Shown here: positions 54,432 through 64,000 of the stretch, piece by piece
Numbering within the stretch: the stretch's first letter is position 1
How the letters are laid out: each line of letters begins with the position of its first letter
DNA from: Purpureocillium takamizusanense
Taxonomy: Eukaryota; Ascomycota; Sordariomycetes; Hypocreales; Ophiocordycipitaceae
Assembly (NCBI RefSeq): GCF_022605165.1
Contig: NC_063073.1
Location: 62,001 to 126,000 of the forward strand
Length of the DNA stretch: 64,000 nt
Direction: 5' to 3'
Translations under genes and position numbers: made by a program
Notes under the pieces: model-generated
Databases searched by the model: none
Told to the model about the DNA's origin: nothing
What the model saw: the letters and a program-made list of their open reading frames with translations, nothing else

Positions 54432-55641
54432 CTATGCTCGCTGCACCTCAACCTCACCGTTAGGAATCCCAAAATAGGCGGCGACCGGTTTTTGAGCCTG
54501 AAGCTCCTTGCCGAGGCCGAGGGCCTGTTCGCCGTTGAAGCCATGGAAGAGACCAATTTCCACAATGCCGGGGATGGCGAGGAGCTCTGCCGCCAGTGTG
54601 TTGATTTCCCAGACACCGTTGGCACCCTTGCCATTGACGGCAGGGGTGAGCTCACTCGGCAGCAGAAGTGGCTGAAAGGGCGCGTCAATGATCCACATAC
54701 CGTTGTCCGTCACACACTCCCCAGCCTTGCTGGGCAGTCCGGAGCGAACGGCGGCCCCGGGAGAGCCCATGGCGTGAAGGCGGTTGAGCACGCTGGGAGC
54801 GGCCAAGGGGAGGACTTCGATAGGGATGGCCCTCCATTTGGTGCAGAGCCGGTCGGACTGCTTGCGGGAGTCTGCAATAATTTAGTGAGCACAGATCAGA
54901 CTCCAGTCATCAGGCGGGGTAGCCCATCAGATACACACCAGCCACAGCAATGAATTTGCGAGCCGCAATTGCTACCAGCTTCTCCTGGAAGAGGCAGGCT
55001 CCGCCGCCCTTGATCAGGTTCAGGTCCTTGTCAACCTCGTCGGCGCCGTCAAAGGCCACATCGAGGGCGACTGGGCTACTATTGACGACGGGCCGCTCGT
55101 CCAAGTTGCATAGTGTCAGACCAGCGTTTCTGATCAATCCTCTTGACTGGCTGCCCGTGGGCACGAAGGTCATGCCGCTGTAAAAAGCCGGGCCTTTGCT
55201 CACGATGGCCTCGACGACGTAGACGACAGTGCTGCCGGACCCAATGCCAACGTATTTATACGAAGGCAGAAGGTGTTCGTCGACTGCGCGGGTGGCAGCA
55301 AGCTTCTTTGCAGACTCGACGAGCTGCGCGGCGGTCGCTGCGTCAGACATGGCTCGCAACTGCGTGGCTCTGGGTCGGGGGTTGATGCGGGCACGGCTGT
55401 CAGTGCAATTGTCGGCGTAGGGTAGTCGAGGTTTCAGCTGGAGACGGTTCGTTGTGCGGGAAGATGTGGCGCGAGGATGGGCGGTATGGAAGGTCGATGC
55501 AGCTAAAGTCCGTCTGAGAGACTGGCTGGATCCAAGAGGTGCGGTGGCGGCTGATGCTGGCGTTGCGGCGAACGAGAGTGGGTGAAAAGCTTTTGCGAGG
55601 CTCTCAATGGTCTGACTCTGACGGGTGAGCAGACGCGGCAT
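54432..55641 (-). CDS. RKI1: Ribose-5-phosphate isomerase A
   Basis: Exons 55641-54939 and 54871-54432; 380 residues from the first ATG or 283 from the ATG at 55350. The enzyme interconverts ribose-5-phosphate and ribulose-5-phosphate in the pentose phosphate pathway. Motifs: [23 protein letters not shown] (phosphate binding), [32 protein letters not shown] (catalytic Asp), [15 protein letters not shown], then across the intron DSRKQSDRL and [11 protein letters not shown]. The C-terminus has [17 protein letters not shown] VTDNGMWI. The 97-residue N-terminal stretch is rich in Arg, Ser and Ala and poor in acids, unlike the cytosolic enzyme. The catalytic part begins after MSDAATAAQ. Intron GTGTGT...GCAG, phase 1. 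Confidence 0.93.
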
Positions 55642-56218
55642 ATGAAGAGCCGATGGGACGACAGCAGCACGCTTCGTTGTTCTTGCGCAGCGCAGGCGGG
55701 CTCAATTGATCAGCCGGGAAGTCACTACGTACTTCGTATGTTACTTTGTACGGTGTTGGGAAGTATAGGCGTCCACGTGTGGGATTACGGCACGACAATT
55801 CAATTGTGGGCGCCCAGGTCATCCGAGGATGCCCAAGTCGTCTGGCGGAAGCAGCATCGTCGCCTACCCACAGTGACGTTACCGGCCCCAGTGAGATCCG
55901 CTTTCAGTCGATTGAGCATGCAGCCAGTCGCGTCACGTGATATGACAACTCGGCAGCAGAGCTACGTAGGTGGACAAGCAAGAAGTCGGCGGCTCGCTTA
56001 CTCACCCTCTTGACGCGGGTCGCCTCGCTGCCTTTGCTTTGCTGCGTGCGCGTCGGCAGCCACGGGAAGTGGGGACTAGGAACAAGAGACCCCTGGCCAG
56101 TCGTCCAATATCTGCATCATCATCACCAGCCTCTTCGCTGCACACGACGGCAGCCACGGTATCGCGAGTGCTTTGCTGGCTGGACTAACGAGACGTCTCG
56201 TTGTCGCGCGCAGCCGCA
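55642..56218. promoter_or_regulatory. Divergent intergenic region RKI1 / KEI1 with TCACGTGA
   Basis: 577 bases between divergent starts. The palindrome TCACGTGA at 55933-55940 matches the bHLH (Cbf1/Tye7-like) consensus; its role is inferred only. A second CACGTG is at about 55774. No gene seen. Confidence 0.35.
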
Positions 56219-57101
56219 ATGTCCAAGTTCACGCGGCTATGTCTGCGGACACCGCGCCCCCAGGTACGAGTTTTGGCAAAGGCGACGAAGCGTCGGGCGA
56301 CAGCACCAGACGCGATCATTTGTTTGTTCGAGCGGGCACACGCTGACACGCTGCACACAGAGCCTCTTCGGCCTCATTAGTCTTCAAACAGGCACCGAGC
56401 TCATATCGCTGGCCCTCATCTTCAACAAAGTGACGGGTGTATACGGGCTGCTCGCCATCCTGACCGGCTACCAGCTTTCTCTCCTGCAGCTCTCGACCTA
56501 CGTTTACTCGATCGGCGTGCTATGCCTGCTGGTATACCTCATCCCGCACATCAGGAAACAAAGCCCATTCGAGTGCCTTGCGCTGGCATGGCTGTATATC
56601 CTCGACACGTTCCTCAACGGGGCCTACACAGCCGCCTTCGGACTGGAGTGGTATTTTGCCAGCGATACGGCAGATGGCGATGGCTCGCCGAGACCGTCGA
56701 CCTCCCTCCCTGGCTTCGTCGTGGAGGGGCTGGATGGTCTGCGAAGGGAGACGGAGATGCATGGAAAAGTGGTCCCGCAAGAGACCGCGACGAGCATGCT
56801 ACTGATCATTGTCTTCACGCTGATCCGCGTGTACTTCAGCGTCGTGGCCATGGCGTTCGCTCGACAGGTGTTGCAGAAGTACATGCAGCTGATGATCCTT
56901 GAGGGCCCTGGAGTAGATGAACACGACGGGCCGTTCGCCGAGGATCTTCCCGACGGCGACGGCCGAAGGGGACGCCTGGGACGGCTGATGGTGTCCTTTG
57001 GCAGAGGCTACTGGCTGGATATTGCCGAGATGGAGGATTGGGAGAGAAGTACGCACACTCGCAAGCCACATGCCGGCGGCACGCTGGCGGGCGAGGTTTG
57101 A
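56219..57101 (+). CDS. KEI1: Inositol phosphorylceramide synthase regulatory subunit Kei1
   Basis: Exons 56219-56263 and 56361-57101; 261 residues. Kei1 is the Golgi partner of Aur1 in making inositol phosphorylceramide. Exon 1 gives MSKFTRLCLRTPRPQ; exon 2 starts SLFGLISLQTGTELISLALI. Four membrane segments follow, with VTGVYGLLAILTGYQLS, YVYSIGVLCLLVYLIPHIRK, CLALAWLYILDTFLNGAYTA and MLLIIVFTLIRVYFSVVAM. FARQVLQKYMQL is the conserved segment after the last helix. The C-terminus is uncertain: the frame runs to TGA at 57099, but a GTACGC donor-like site at 57049 and a downstream open CAG/GAG repeat (57141-57191) would allow an extra exon. The intron GTACGA...ACAG is in phase 0. Confidence 0.87.
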
Positions 57102-58174
57102 CGGCCCGTTGCTGTATTGGCCCTGGGTCCGGTATGGCGTCAGGAGCAGGAGCAGGAGCAGCAGCAGCAACAACGACAACAACAGCAGCAGAAAGCGCCG
57201 AATCCATACCGGGCCAGGGTTGAATGACGCGATTTGAACTCCACGTATCACCATCTGCAGCAAAGTCGTTTGGTAGGCGTGGGCCGGGGGCAGGGGAGCG
57301 TGGGCGGAATCCGTTTACGTCTTGGATATCATGCATATAATGTACAGTACTGTATGAACACAGGGAATGTCTACGGCGCGTCGGTCATGGCCCACGGGGC
57401 GGTGGGCCGAGCAGCCGGCATTCGGGAAGGGGAAACGGGTCATGAGGCATCACATCATTAAAGCTGTCGGACTGTCGGGGCCCGGAAGTCGGAGGAGCGA
57501 CACTTATTAGACTTGGGGGGGCGGTCCGGGGTGGTGCGTGCTGGACCAGCCGCAAATGCGACGATAGAAATTTGTAATGTGCGATCTCGCAATCGTTTGG
57601 CAGCGCTAGGCGATCACGCAATTCTCGAAAAAACTGGCGGGCATGCGGGGAATGGAGCTTAGTGGCCCGCCGGGAGCCCGCGAACTGGCAGCGCGGCAGC
57701 GCCCAAGGGAGCCCACGGTGGAGCCGGCGCCCGCCCACGGAGCAGGCAGTGGCGGCGCCTAGCCTCACGGAGGTTACTTGCGACCTCTGTCTGGTTAGGA
57801 GCCGGAGGAGACGCTGGGCGACGCTGCTGCCGCGCTCCTAGCAGCCCACTGGTAGCGGCATCTGAGGCACTGCGGTACAGGTACTGTACCCCAAGAACGC
57901 ACGCACGCACCCACGTATGGCGGCATACCGGGTGGTCGGCGGCGGCAGACACACGCAGACAGGCAGGCGCCCGCCGCGACCAGGCGAGACACGGCGGCGG
58001 GCACATCCACCTTTCATCCATGGCCCACGGGAGTGAGAGGAATGGACCCTTTCTTTCTCCGGACGGACTGCCAACCTGCCCTGCTCGCCTGCCTTAATAC
58101 CTTTGCTCGCCCAGACCCGCGTGGCCATGGCTTTTCTCTTCAGGTCAAGCAACCCGCCACCAGGAGACGGCACC
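57102..58174. repeat. Intergenic region KEI1 / MET5 with CAG/CAA repeat
   Basis: About 1.07 kb. Bases 57141-57191 are a GAGCAG/CAG/CAA trinucleotide repeat just past the KEI1 stop. GCACGCACGCACCC lies at about 57899. Several open frames (57385-58206, minus) look like shadows of GC-rich sequence. No clear ATGRYRYCAT (CYS3/MetR-type) site was found by eye near MET5. Confidence 0.45.
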
Positions 58175-61100
58175 ATGGAGGCTTCATCCTCGCACCGAGT
58201 TGGCACGCCTGAAGAGGCTGGTACGTCGTCGCCCTGTCCCGCGTTCCTCGGCCCCCCTGGTGCAGAGAGAGAGCCGTCTTTGAAGCTGCTGTCGCCATTG
58301 CCCCGCGGTGGGCAGCAGCAGCCAGCCCACTATCCCCCCCCCCCTCCCCCAGAATCAGATGCAATCCGCGACCGCGAGGGGCGACTGACAGAAATGCAAT
58401 TGCAGTTGCCAGAATTGCCTACCTGTCTAGCGATGTCATCGTCTCGGTGCAACCGTCGCTTGCGGTCGACTCCGACTTCTCAACACACCTGAAGCGATAC
58501 GCGGCTCGCAAAGACCACGGCCTGGTTGCCGCCACCCCAGACTCTGTCCCCGATGTAAGTCATCGTCTACCACCATGTGATGATTCGGCACGACAGATTG
58601 CATGGGATTCAAGCACCTGAGATGAACCCAATGCGGAAACATGACACGCCCTCCTGCCATCCACCAAGACATTATTTCGTTTTTTTGGCTCATCCAACTG
58701 ACGAGTGCCGCTGGGCTTATAGATCCAACCAGTTCGGCACAATGCCGACCCGCTGCTCTCCGTCTTCGCCCCCATCCGCTCTGGGAAGCTCGTCACCGTC
58801 ACCACCGCTTCAACCATTCTTCTCCCCGCCATCTCCCACCTATACAAGCTCGCAAACTACCCCGTCGTCCTCCACGTGTCCCTTCAGCCTCGCGGCCGCG
58901 CCGATTATTCAGCCATCACCGCTATTCGAAACTCGGGATGGACTTTCGTGCAGTCGGAAACCCTGCAGCAGGCCCAGGACATGGCCATTACGGCCCATGC
59001 ACTGGCCGTGCGCACTGGAAAGGGTGTTGTGCACTTCTTCGCTCCCGAGACCTCGGCCCATGACGAGCCCATCGCCGCAGAGGATGCCGCGGTTGTCCGG
59101 GACATTATCGACATTGAGAGTGTGAGGCGCTTTCAGTCGGGTGGCATATCCGCCACGGGAATATATGCCGATGATGGCCACGTTGCTGTCTCCTCCGACC
59201 ATCCGGAAGCCACTCTCAACGGTGGCTCAACCAAGAACGTCGGACTCCAGCCGCCTACCAGCGCCGATGCCTCCAAGGCGACATCTACTGGCACGTCGGT
59301 GAAGTCTAGCGATGCCAGCGAGTCATCTACGCCCGTTGCACCTTCTTCGGTTGCCACGACGGTAGAGGCTGTGCCCCCTCAGGTCACCTCGGAGGACATT
59401 TATACCTGCGCTACCCGGATCTGGTCCCACATCAAGACGGCACTGGGGCGACAGTACAATGCCTTTGAATACACGGGCCCTCCTAATGCCCAGAACTGCC
59501 TCTTCATTTTCGGTTCTGATACGAGCCTCTTTGCCGACGCCGTTGGCCACGCGAAGCCGGATGATGTTTTCGCCAACGTCGGCATTCTGACCCCCCGCCT
59601 TTATCGACCATGGATCGGCTCCAAGCTTGTCCAGGCCATTCCTCAGTCTGTGAAGCGAATTGCGGTCTTGGAACAGATCCAGCGCGCCACCACAAAATGG
59701 GGACCCCTCCTTGTCGACGTCCTATCATCCGTCAATCGGGGTCCCGGTGGTGTCGAGGCCATTGTGGGTTATCAGCTGGGCTATATTGCGTCGGAGACCG
59801 CAACCCAAGCGCTCAGAGGAGTCGTGCAGAATCTCACCTCGGAGAAGCCGGTTCAGAACCTCGAAGTTGGCGTGAAGGATGTTCCACCGCAGGCCACGGA
59901 ATACGGCCTGCAGTCTCCACAGCTCGAGACTGCGTACTCCAAGATTCTGGACCAGCTGTTCGGAAGCCGGACGTATATTGCCAACGCCCTCAGAGCCCAG
60001 AATGCTGGAGTTTCTGCTACGATTTCTGCGAGCCCCGAGTTCGGATTTGGCTCCCTGCTGGCCAGAAAGGAATACCGACAGCGTTTTGTGAACCAAGTAA
60101 AGGACTCTGCGAGCAACGGCTCGTTCAAGACGGAAGAACCTAAGAGCTGGCTAGCACGTTGGGCGGTAAATGCCGACGACCAGGCAAAGTCTGGCGAGAT
60201 AGCCGACGAGCTCATCTCACGCCTCCAAGCGGATGGATCTGACGCCGCTCAAGCCCTACTGTCCAAGAGCAACTTGTTTCGCAAAGAATCACTGTGGCTG
60301 ACCGGCTCTGACGCATGGGCTTACGATCTCGGGAATTCCGGAGTGCACCACGTCCTCGCCTCTGGTGAGAACGTTAACATGCTCATCATCGACTCCACCC
60401 CATACTCCGAGAAGGCTGTAGCCGACGCCAACCGGCGGAAGAAGGATATTGGTCTGTATGCCATGAACTTTGGAAATGCCTATGTCGCATCAACGGCCGT
60501 CTACAGCTCCTACACCCAGGTGCTACAGGCGATGCTCGAGGCCGACAAGTTTGACGGTCCATCGGTCGTTTTGGCTTACCTGCCTTATTTCGGCGAGACC
60601 GACTCTCCATTGACGGTTCTTCAGGAGACTAAGAAGGCCGTTGACGCCGGTTACTGGCCGCTGTATAGATGGAACCCCAATAATGAGCAGAAGGGCGAGC
60701 CCAACTTCTCGCTTGACTCCGAACTCATCAAGCAGGAGCTCAAGACTTTCCTGGCCAGGGACAACCAGCTCACGCAGTTGATGCGAAAGGAGCCCAAGTT
60801 TGCTGCCACCCTGGCACAAGACTTTGGCACCGAAGTTCGAGCCCAGCAGAAGAGGAAAGCCAAGGATGCCTACAACCAGCTCTTGGAAGGTCTCCTGGGC
60901 GCTCCCTTGACCATCTTATTCGCGTCAGATAACGGAAATGCCGCCAGCATTTCCAAGCGACTCGGCAACAGGGGCAGGGCTCGTGGCTTGAAGACCACTG
61001 TTATGGCCATGGAGGACTACCCCCTCGAGGACCTACCCGGTGAAGAGAACATTGTCTTTGTGACCTCGACTGCTGGTCAGGGCGAGTTCCCGCAGAACGG

Positions 61101-63199
61101 GCTGCCGTTCTGGGACGCCATCAAGGACAACACTGAGCTTGACCTTGCAACGGTCAATTTCTCCGTGTTTGGACTGGGTGATAGCCACTACTGGCCCAGG
61201 AAGGAGGACAGGGTTTACTACAACAAGCCAGCCAAAGATCTTGATCGGGTTCTGAATAACCTCGGTGGCAAGCGTTTTGCAGATATTGGTCTCGGCGATG
61301 ATCAAGATCCCGATGGCTATCAGACTGGTTACCAGGAATGGGAGCCCAAGGTCTGGCAGGCCCTGGGCGTGGACAAGGTTGACGGGCTGCCGGAGGAACC
61401 ACCGCCAATCACCAACGAAGACATCAAGCTTGCGTCAAACTACCTCCGCGGTACCATTGTGGAGGGACTCAATGACCCTACGACTGGCGCGATTTCGGCT
61501 TCCGACCAGCAGCTGACCAAGTTTCACGGCACGTACATGCAGGATGATCGTGACGTCCGTGACGAGAGAAAGGCACAGGGTCTGGAGCCTGCATACTCAT
61601 TCATGATCCGGTGCAGGCTTCCCGGTGGTGTTTCCACGCCTCAGCAGTGGGTGCAGATGGACGACATCAGCAATGCCCTGGGCAACGAGACCATGAAGCT
61701 CACGACGAGACAAACGTTTCAATTCCATGGCGTGGTTAAGGGCAAGCTCAAGCCTGCAATGCAGGCCATCAACCGTGCTCTCATGACGACGATCGCTGCC
61801 TGCGGCGACGTCAACCGCAATGTCATGTGCAGCTCGCTTCCGACTCAGTCCAAGTATCACAGACAGGTGTACGTTTGCTCGCAGAAGATCAGCGATCACT
61901 TATTGCCTTCTACCAGCGCCTACCACGAGATCTGGTTGACGGATGAGAATGACAAGAAGATGCAAGTTGCTGGCGAGGCCGTGCAGGATTTCGAGCCGCT
62001 GTACGGTCCGACATATTTGCCCCGCAAGTTCAAGATCACGATTGCCATTCCACCACACAATGACACGGACGTCTATGCTCACGACATTGGCTTGATAGCC
62101 ATCAAGGGCAAGGACGGGAACCTGGAAGGTTTCAACATCCTCGCTGGCGGTGGCATGGGCGCCACCCACAACAACAAGAAGACGTACCCTCAGACCGGCC
62201 GGATGTTTGGGTACTGCACGGCCCAAGAAGCGCACATCGTGTGTGAGAAGATCATGCTGGTTCAGAGAGATAACGGTGACCGCAAAAACCGCAAGCATGC
62301 CCGCCTCAAGTACACCATCGACGACATGGGCGTCGACGTGTTCCGTGGCAAGGTGGAGGAGCTGTGGGGGAAGAAGTTTGCCAAGGAGCGCCCCTTCGAG
62401 TTTAAGAGCAACATTGATACCTTTGGCTGGCAAAAGGACGAGACCGGGCTGAATCACTTCACCTTCTTCATTGAGAACGGTCGCATCGAGGACACACCCG
62501 AGTTCCAGATGAAGACTGGCCTGCGCGAGATTGCCAAGGTGCACAAGGGCGAGTTCCGCCTGACGGGTAACCAGCACCTGATCCTCAGCAACGTGAAGGA
62601 TGAGGACTTGCCAGCACTGAAGGAGCTCATGAAGAAGTACAAGCTTGACAATATCCACTTTTCCGGCCTTCGTCTCAGCTCATCGGCCTGTGTGGCTTTC
62701 CCCACCTGCGGCCTGGCCATGGCTGAGTCTGAGCGATATCTGCCAGTCCTCATCTCGAAGCTGGAAGCCTGCCTGGAAGAGAACGGGCTTCGTCAAGACT
62801 CGATTGTCATGCGCATGACGGGATGCCCGAACGGCTGCGCTCGTCCGTGGCTCGCCGAGGTGGCGTTTGTTGGCAAGGCGTACGGCGCATACAACATGTA
62901 CCTGGGCGGTGGGTACCACGGTCAACGCTTGAACAAGCTCTTCCGGTCGAGCATCAAGGAGGAGGAGATTCTCTCCATCATGAAGCCGCTCCTGAAGCGT
63001 TATGCGCTTGAGAGGCACGATGATGAGAAGTTTGGCGACTTTTGCATCCGGGCTGGCGTCATCAAGGCGACGACAGACGGACGGGACTTCCACGACAATG
63101 TAAGCTCAACCCATCCGTGATGTGTGACGCAGAGAGGCCTTGGTTCGAAAACTAATCACTGAATGACAGGTCGCGGAAGAAGAATCTGACGAAGAGTAG
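58175..63199 (+). CDS. MET5: Sulfite reductase [NADPH] hemoprotein beta subunit
   Basis: Exons 58175-58220, 58406-58554, 58723-63099 and 63170-63199; 1533 residues. It reduces sulfite to sulfide with the flavoprotein alpha subunit. Exon 1 (MEASSSHRVGTPEEA) joins VARIAYLSSDVIVSVQPSLA; exon 3 opens IQPVRHNADPLLSVFAP. Residues to about 700 are the pyruvate:ferredoxin-oxidoreductase-like part typical of fungal Met5. A flavodoxin-like domain starts near 790 (LTILFASDNGNAASISKRL). The hemoprotein domain follows, with TTRQTFQFHGV and the siroheme/4Fe-4S cysteines in CVAFPTC (about 1390) and GCPNGCAR (about 1432). The last exon adds VAEEESDEE. Start and intron 1 (GTACGT to TGCAG, 185 bases, containing C-tracts near 58334-58350) are deduced from frame and conservation, because the frame upstream of exon 2 lacks an ATG. 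Confidence 0.93.
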
Positions 63200-63661
63200 A
63201 CGCTGGCGTGAATGTGCGGGCTCAGTCAGGTCCTTGGGATATGGGAGCTTGATTTCTGTGCAAGTAGGAAAAGGATAGATGTATCTGGTTGGCGTACAAG
63301 GCGGAAATGAATCTGAACTAGACAATGAACAACAACGGAACAAGCAAAGGCTGAATGCACCGCCGTTACCACGCTATTTGTCCGGGGTACAATGTTAATT
63401 TCAAGGTCCGTTGTGGCCCGACGAGTTTCCTACCCTGATGGGCGGAATCAAAGCATTTGCCCGACACAAGCAAGGGATGCAATACGGCGGCATTGATTAT
63501 CATTCCCGCTTTGCATAGCAGCATACCATCATACATATAGCCTCGACATCACCCAGCGACCCAGATCCGGTTCACCAAAACACACACATCAACGCCCTGC
63601 ACCCAATGCCCGACGAGCCAAATTACCAATCCAACCATGCGCAACCATCTTTCCGGGCGCC
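63200..63661. other. Convergent intergenic region, MET5 / chitin synthase
   Basis: 462 bases between stops; nothing recognised beyond 3' untranslated sequence. Confidence 0.4.
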
Positions 63662-64000
63662 TCAGCTTTTGAGACTGCTCCCTACGCTGCTGACCGTCTC
63701 GCTCAGCTTACTACCCATGCCGCCCATCCACTGCGGCATCTTGATGCTCATGCGTATCCTGCCCTCGACGATGATGTTGACGACATTGATGATGGCAAAG
63801 GTGGTCGAGCCAAGGGCACGGAAGACGGCGAGGGAAGCGACGCTCCACAGGATGAATCGCAAGTAAAAGTTGTCGCCGATGCCCTTGTTGCTGTAGACCT
63901 CCGAGACAGCCATGGCGAGGATACCGTTGGCGATCATCCACGTCACCACCATGTACGTCCGCACACTCTTGTAGTAGTCCTCCTGCATCTGGGCCTCGCT
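63662..64000 (-). CDS. Chitin synthase, C-terminal part (cut by window edge)
   Basis: 112 residues, open at base 64000. The stretch [20 protein letters not shown], then [39 protein letters not shown] and [16 protein letters not shown], is the last membrane part of a family-2 chitin synthase of the class I-III type. It ends in SSVGSSLKS. The protein makes cell-wall chitin at the plasma membrane. The C-terminal sequence suggests class III, but without the catalytic domain the class stays open. Confidence 0.85.
   Translation of the reverse strand, partial: SEAQMQEDYYKSVRTYMVVTWMIANGILAMAVSEVYSNKGIGDNFYLRFILWSVASLAVFRALGSTTFAIINVVNIIVEGRIRMSIKMPQWMGGMGSKLSETVSSVGSSLKS

Noticed and set aside
61900..62658. 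252-codon antisense frame in MET5
   Set aside because: Shadow of the hemoprotein domain; no own start context or motif.

Overview
This window is nuclear DNA from a filamentous ascomycete, most likely a Sordariomycete and plausibly Hypocreales. The evidence is short introns (about 45-185 bases, GT...CTAAC/CTGAC...AG), moderately high GC, fungal-type protein architectures (GH125/Mug157, Kei1, Chm7, the large Met5 sulfite reductase, an EF-hand external NADH dehydrogenase, chitin synthase), and intergenic DNA rich in TACCTA/AGGTA palindromic runs. The species cannot be named from the sequence alone. I see no mobile element, CRISPR array, rRNA or convincing tRNA, and no secondary-metabolite cluster.

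Layout: an Asteroid/XPG-like nuclease (cut by the left edge), a Cid1-like nucleotidyltransferase, TFIIF alpha (TFG1), BUD13, TRS85, CHM7, RAD18, DNA polymerase delta subunit 3 (cdc27), a PLP aminotransferase, GH125 mannosidase (mug157), the histone acetyltransferase ESA1, the RNA exonuclease REX4, a cyclopropane-fatty-acid-synthase-like methyltransferase, RNase H2 subunit C, MCM6, a 1227-residue unrecognised low-complexity protein, ATP synthase subunit f, complex I NDUFS4, GID8, uridine kinase URK1, an external NADH dehydrogenase, NOP53, a Rab6-type GTPase, ribose-5-phosphate isomerase, KEI1, sulfite reductase beta (MET5), and the C-terminus of a chitin synthase at the right edge. I rebuilt exon-intron structures by hand from splice motifs, reading frame and family conservation; phases close in every multi-exon model.

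Genes are single-copy and largely alternate between strands, giving divergent promoters and convergent ends as little as 80-90 bases apart. Two divergent pairs look functionally matched: RAD18 with POLD3/cdc27 (both act on PCNA) and ATP17 with NDUFS4 (both mitochondrial OXPHOS). DNA replication and repair genes are well represented (RAD18, cdc27, RNase H2C, MCM6). Their upstream regions, and that of CHM7, carry clusters of ACGCGT, the MCB/MBF G1-S element.

No wholly new system stands out; this is mostly a housekeeping region. The points most worth a second look are the roughly 400-residue insertion that splits the catalytic palm of the Cid1-like enzyme, the MCB clusters (especially at CHM7), the repeated use of AAG 3' splice sites, a GID8 start codon that stands alone before an intron, a 15-base microexon in ATP17, and the unrecognised WADIDDDD-motif protein.
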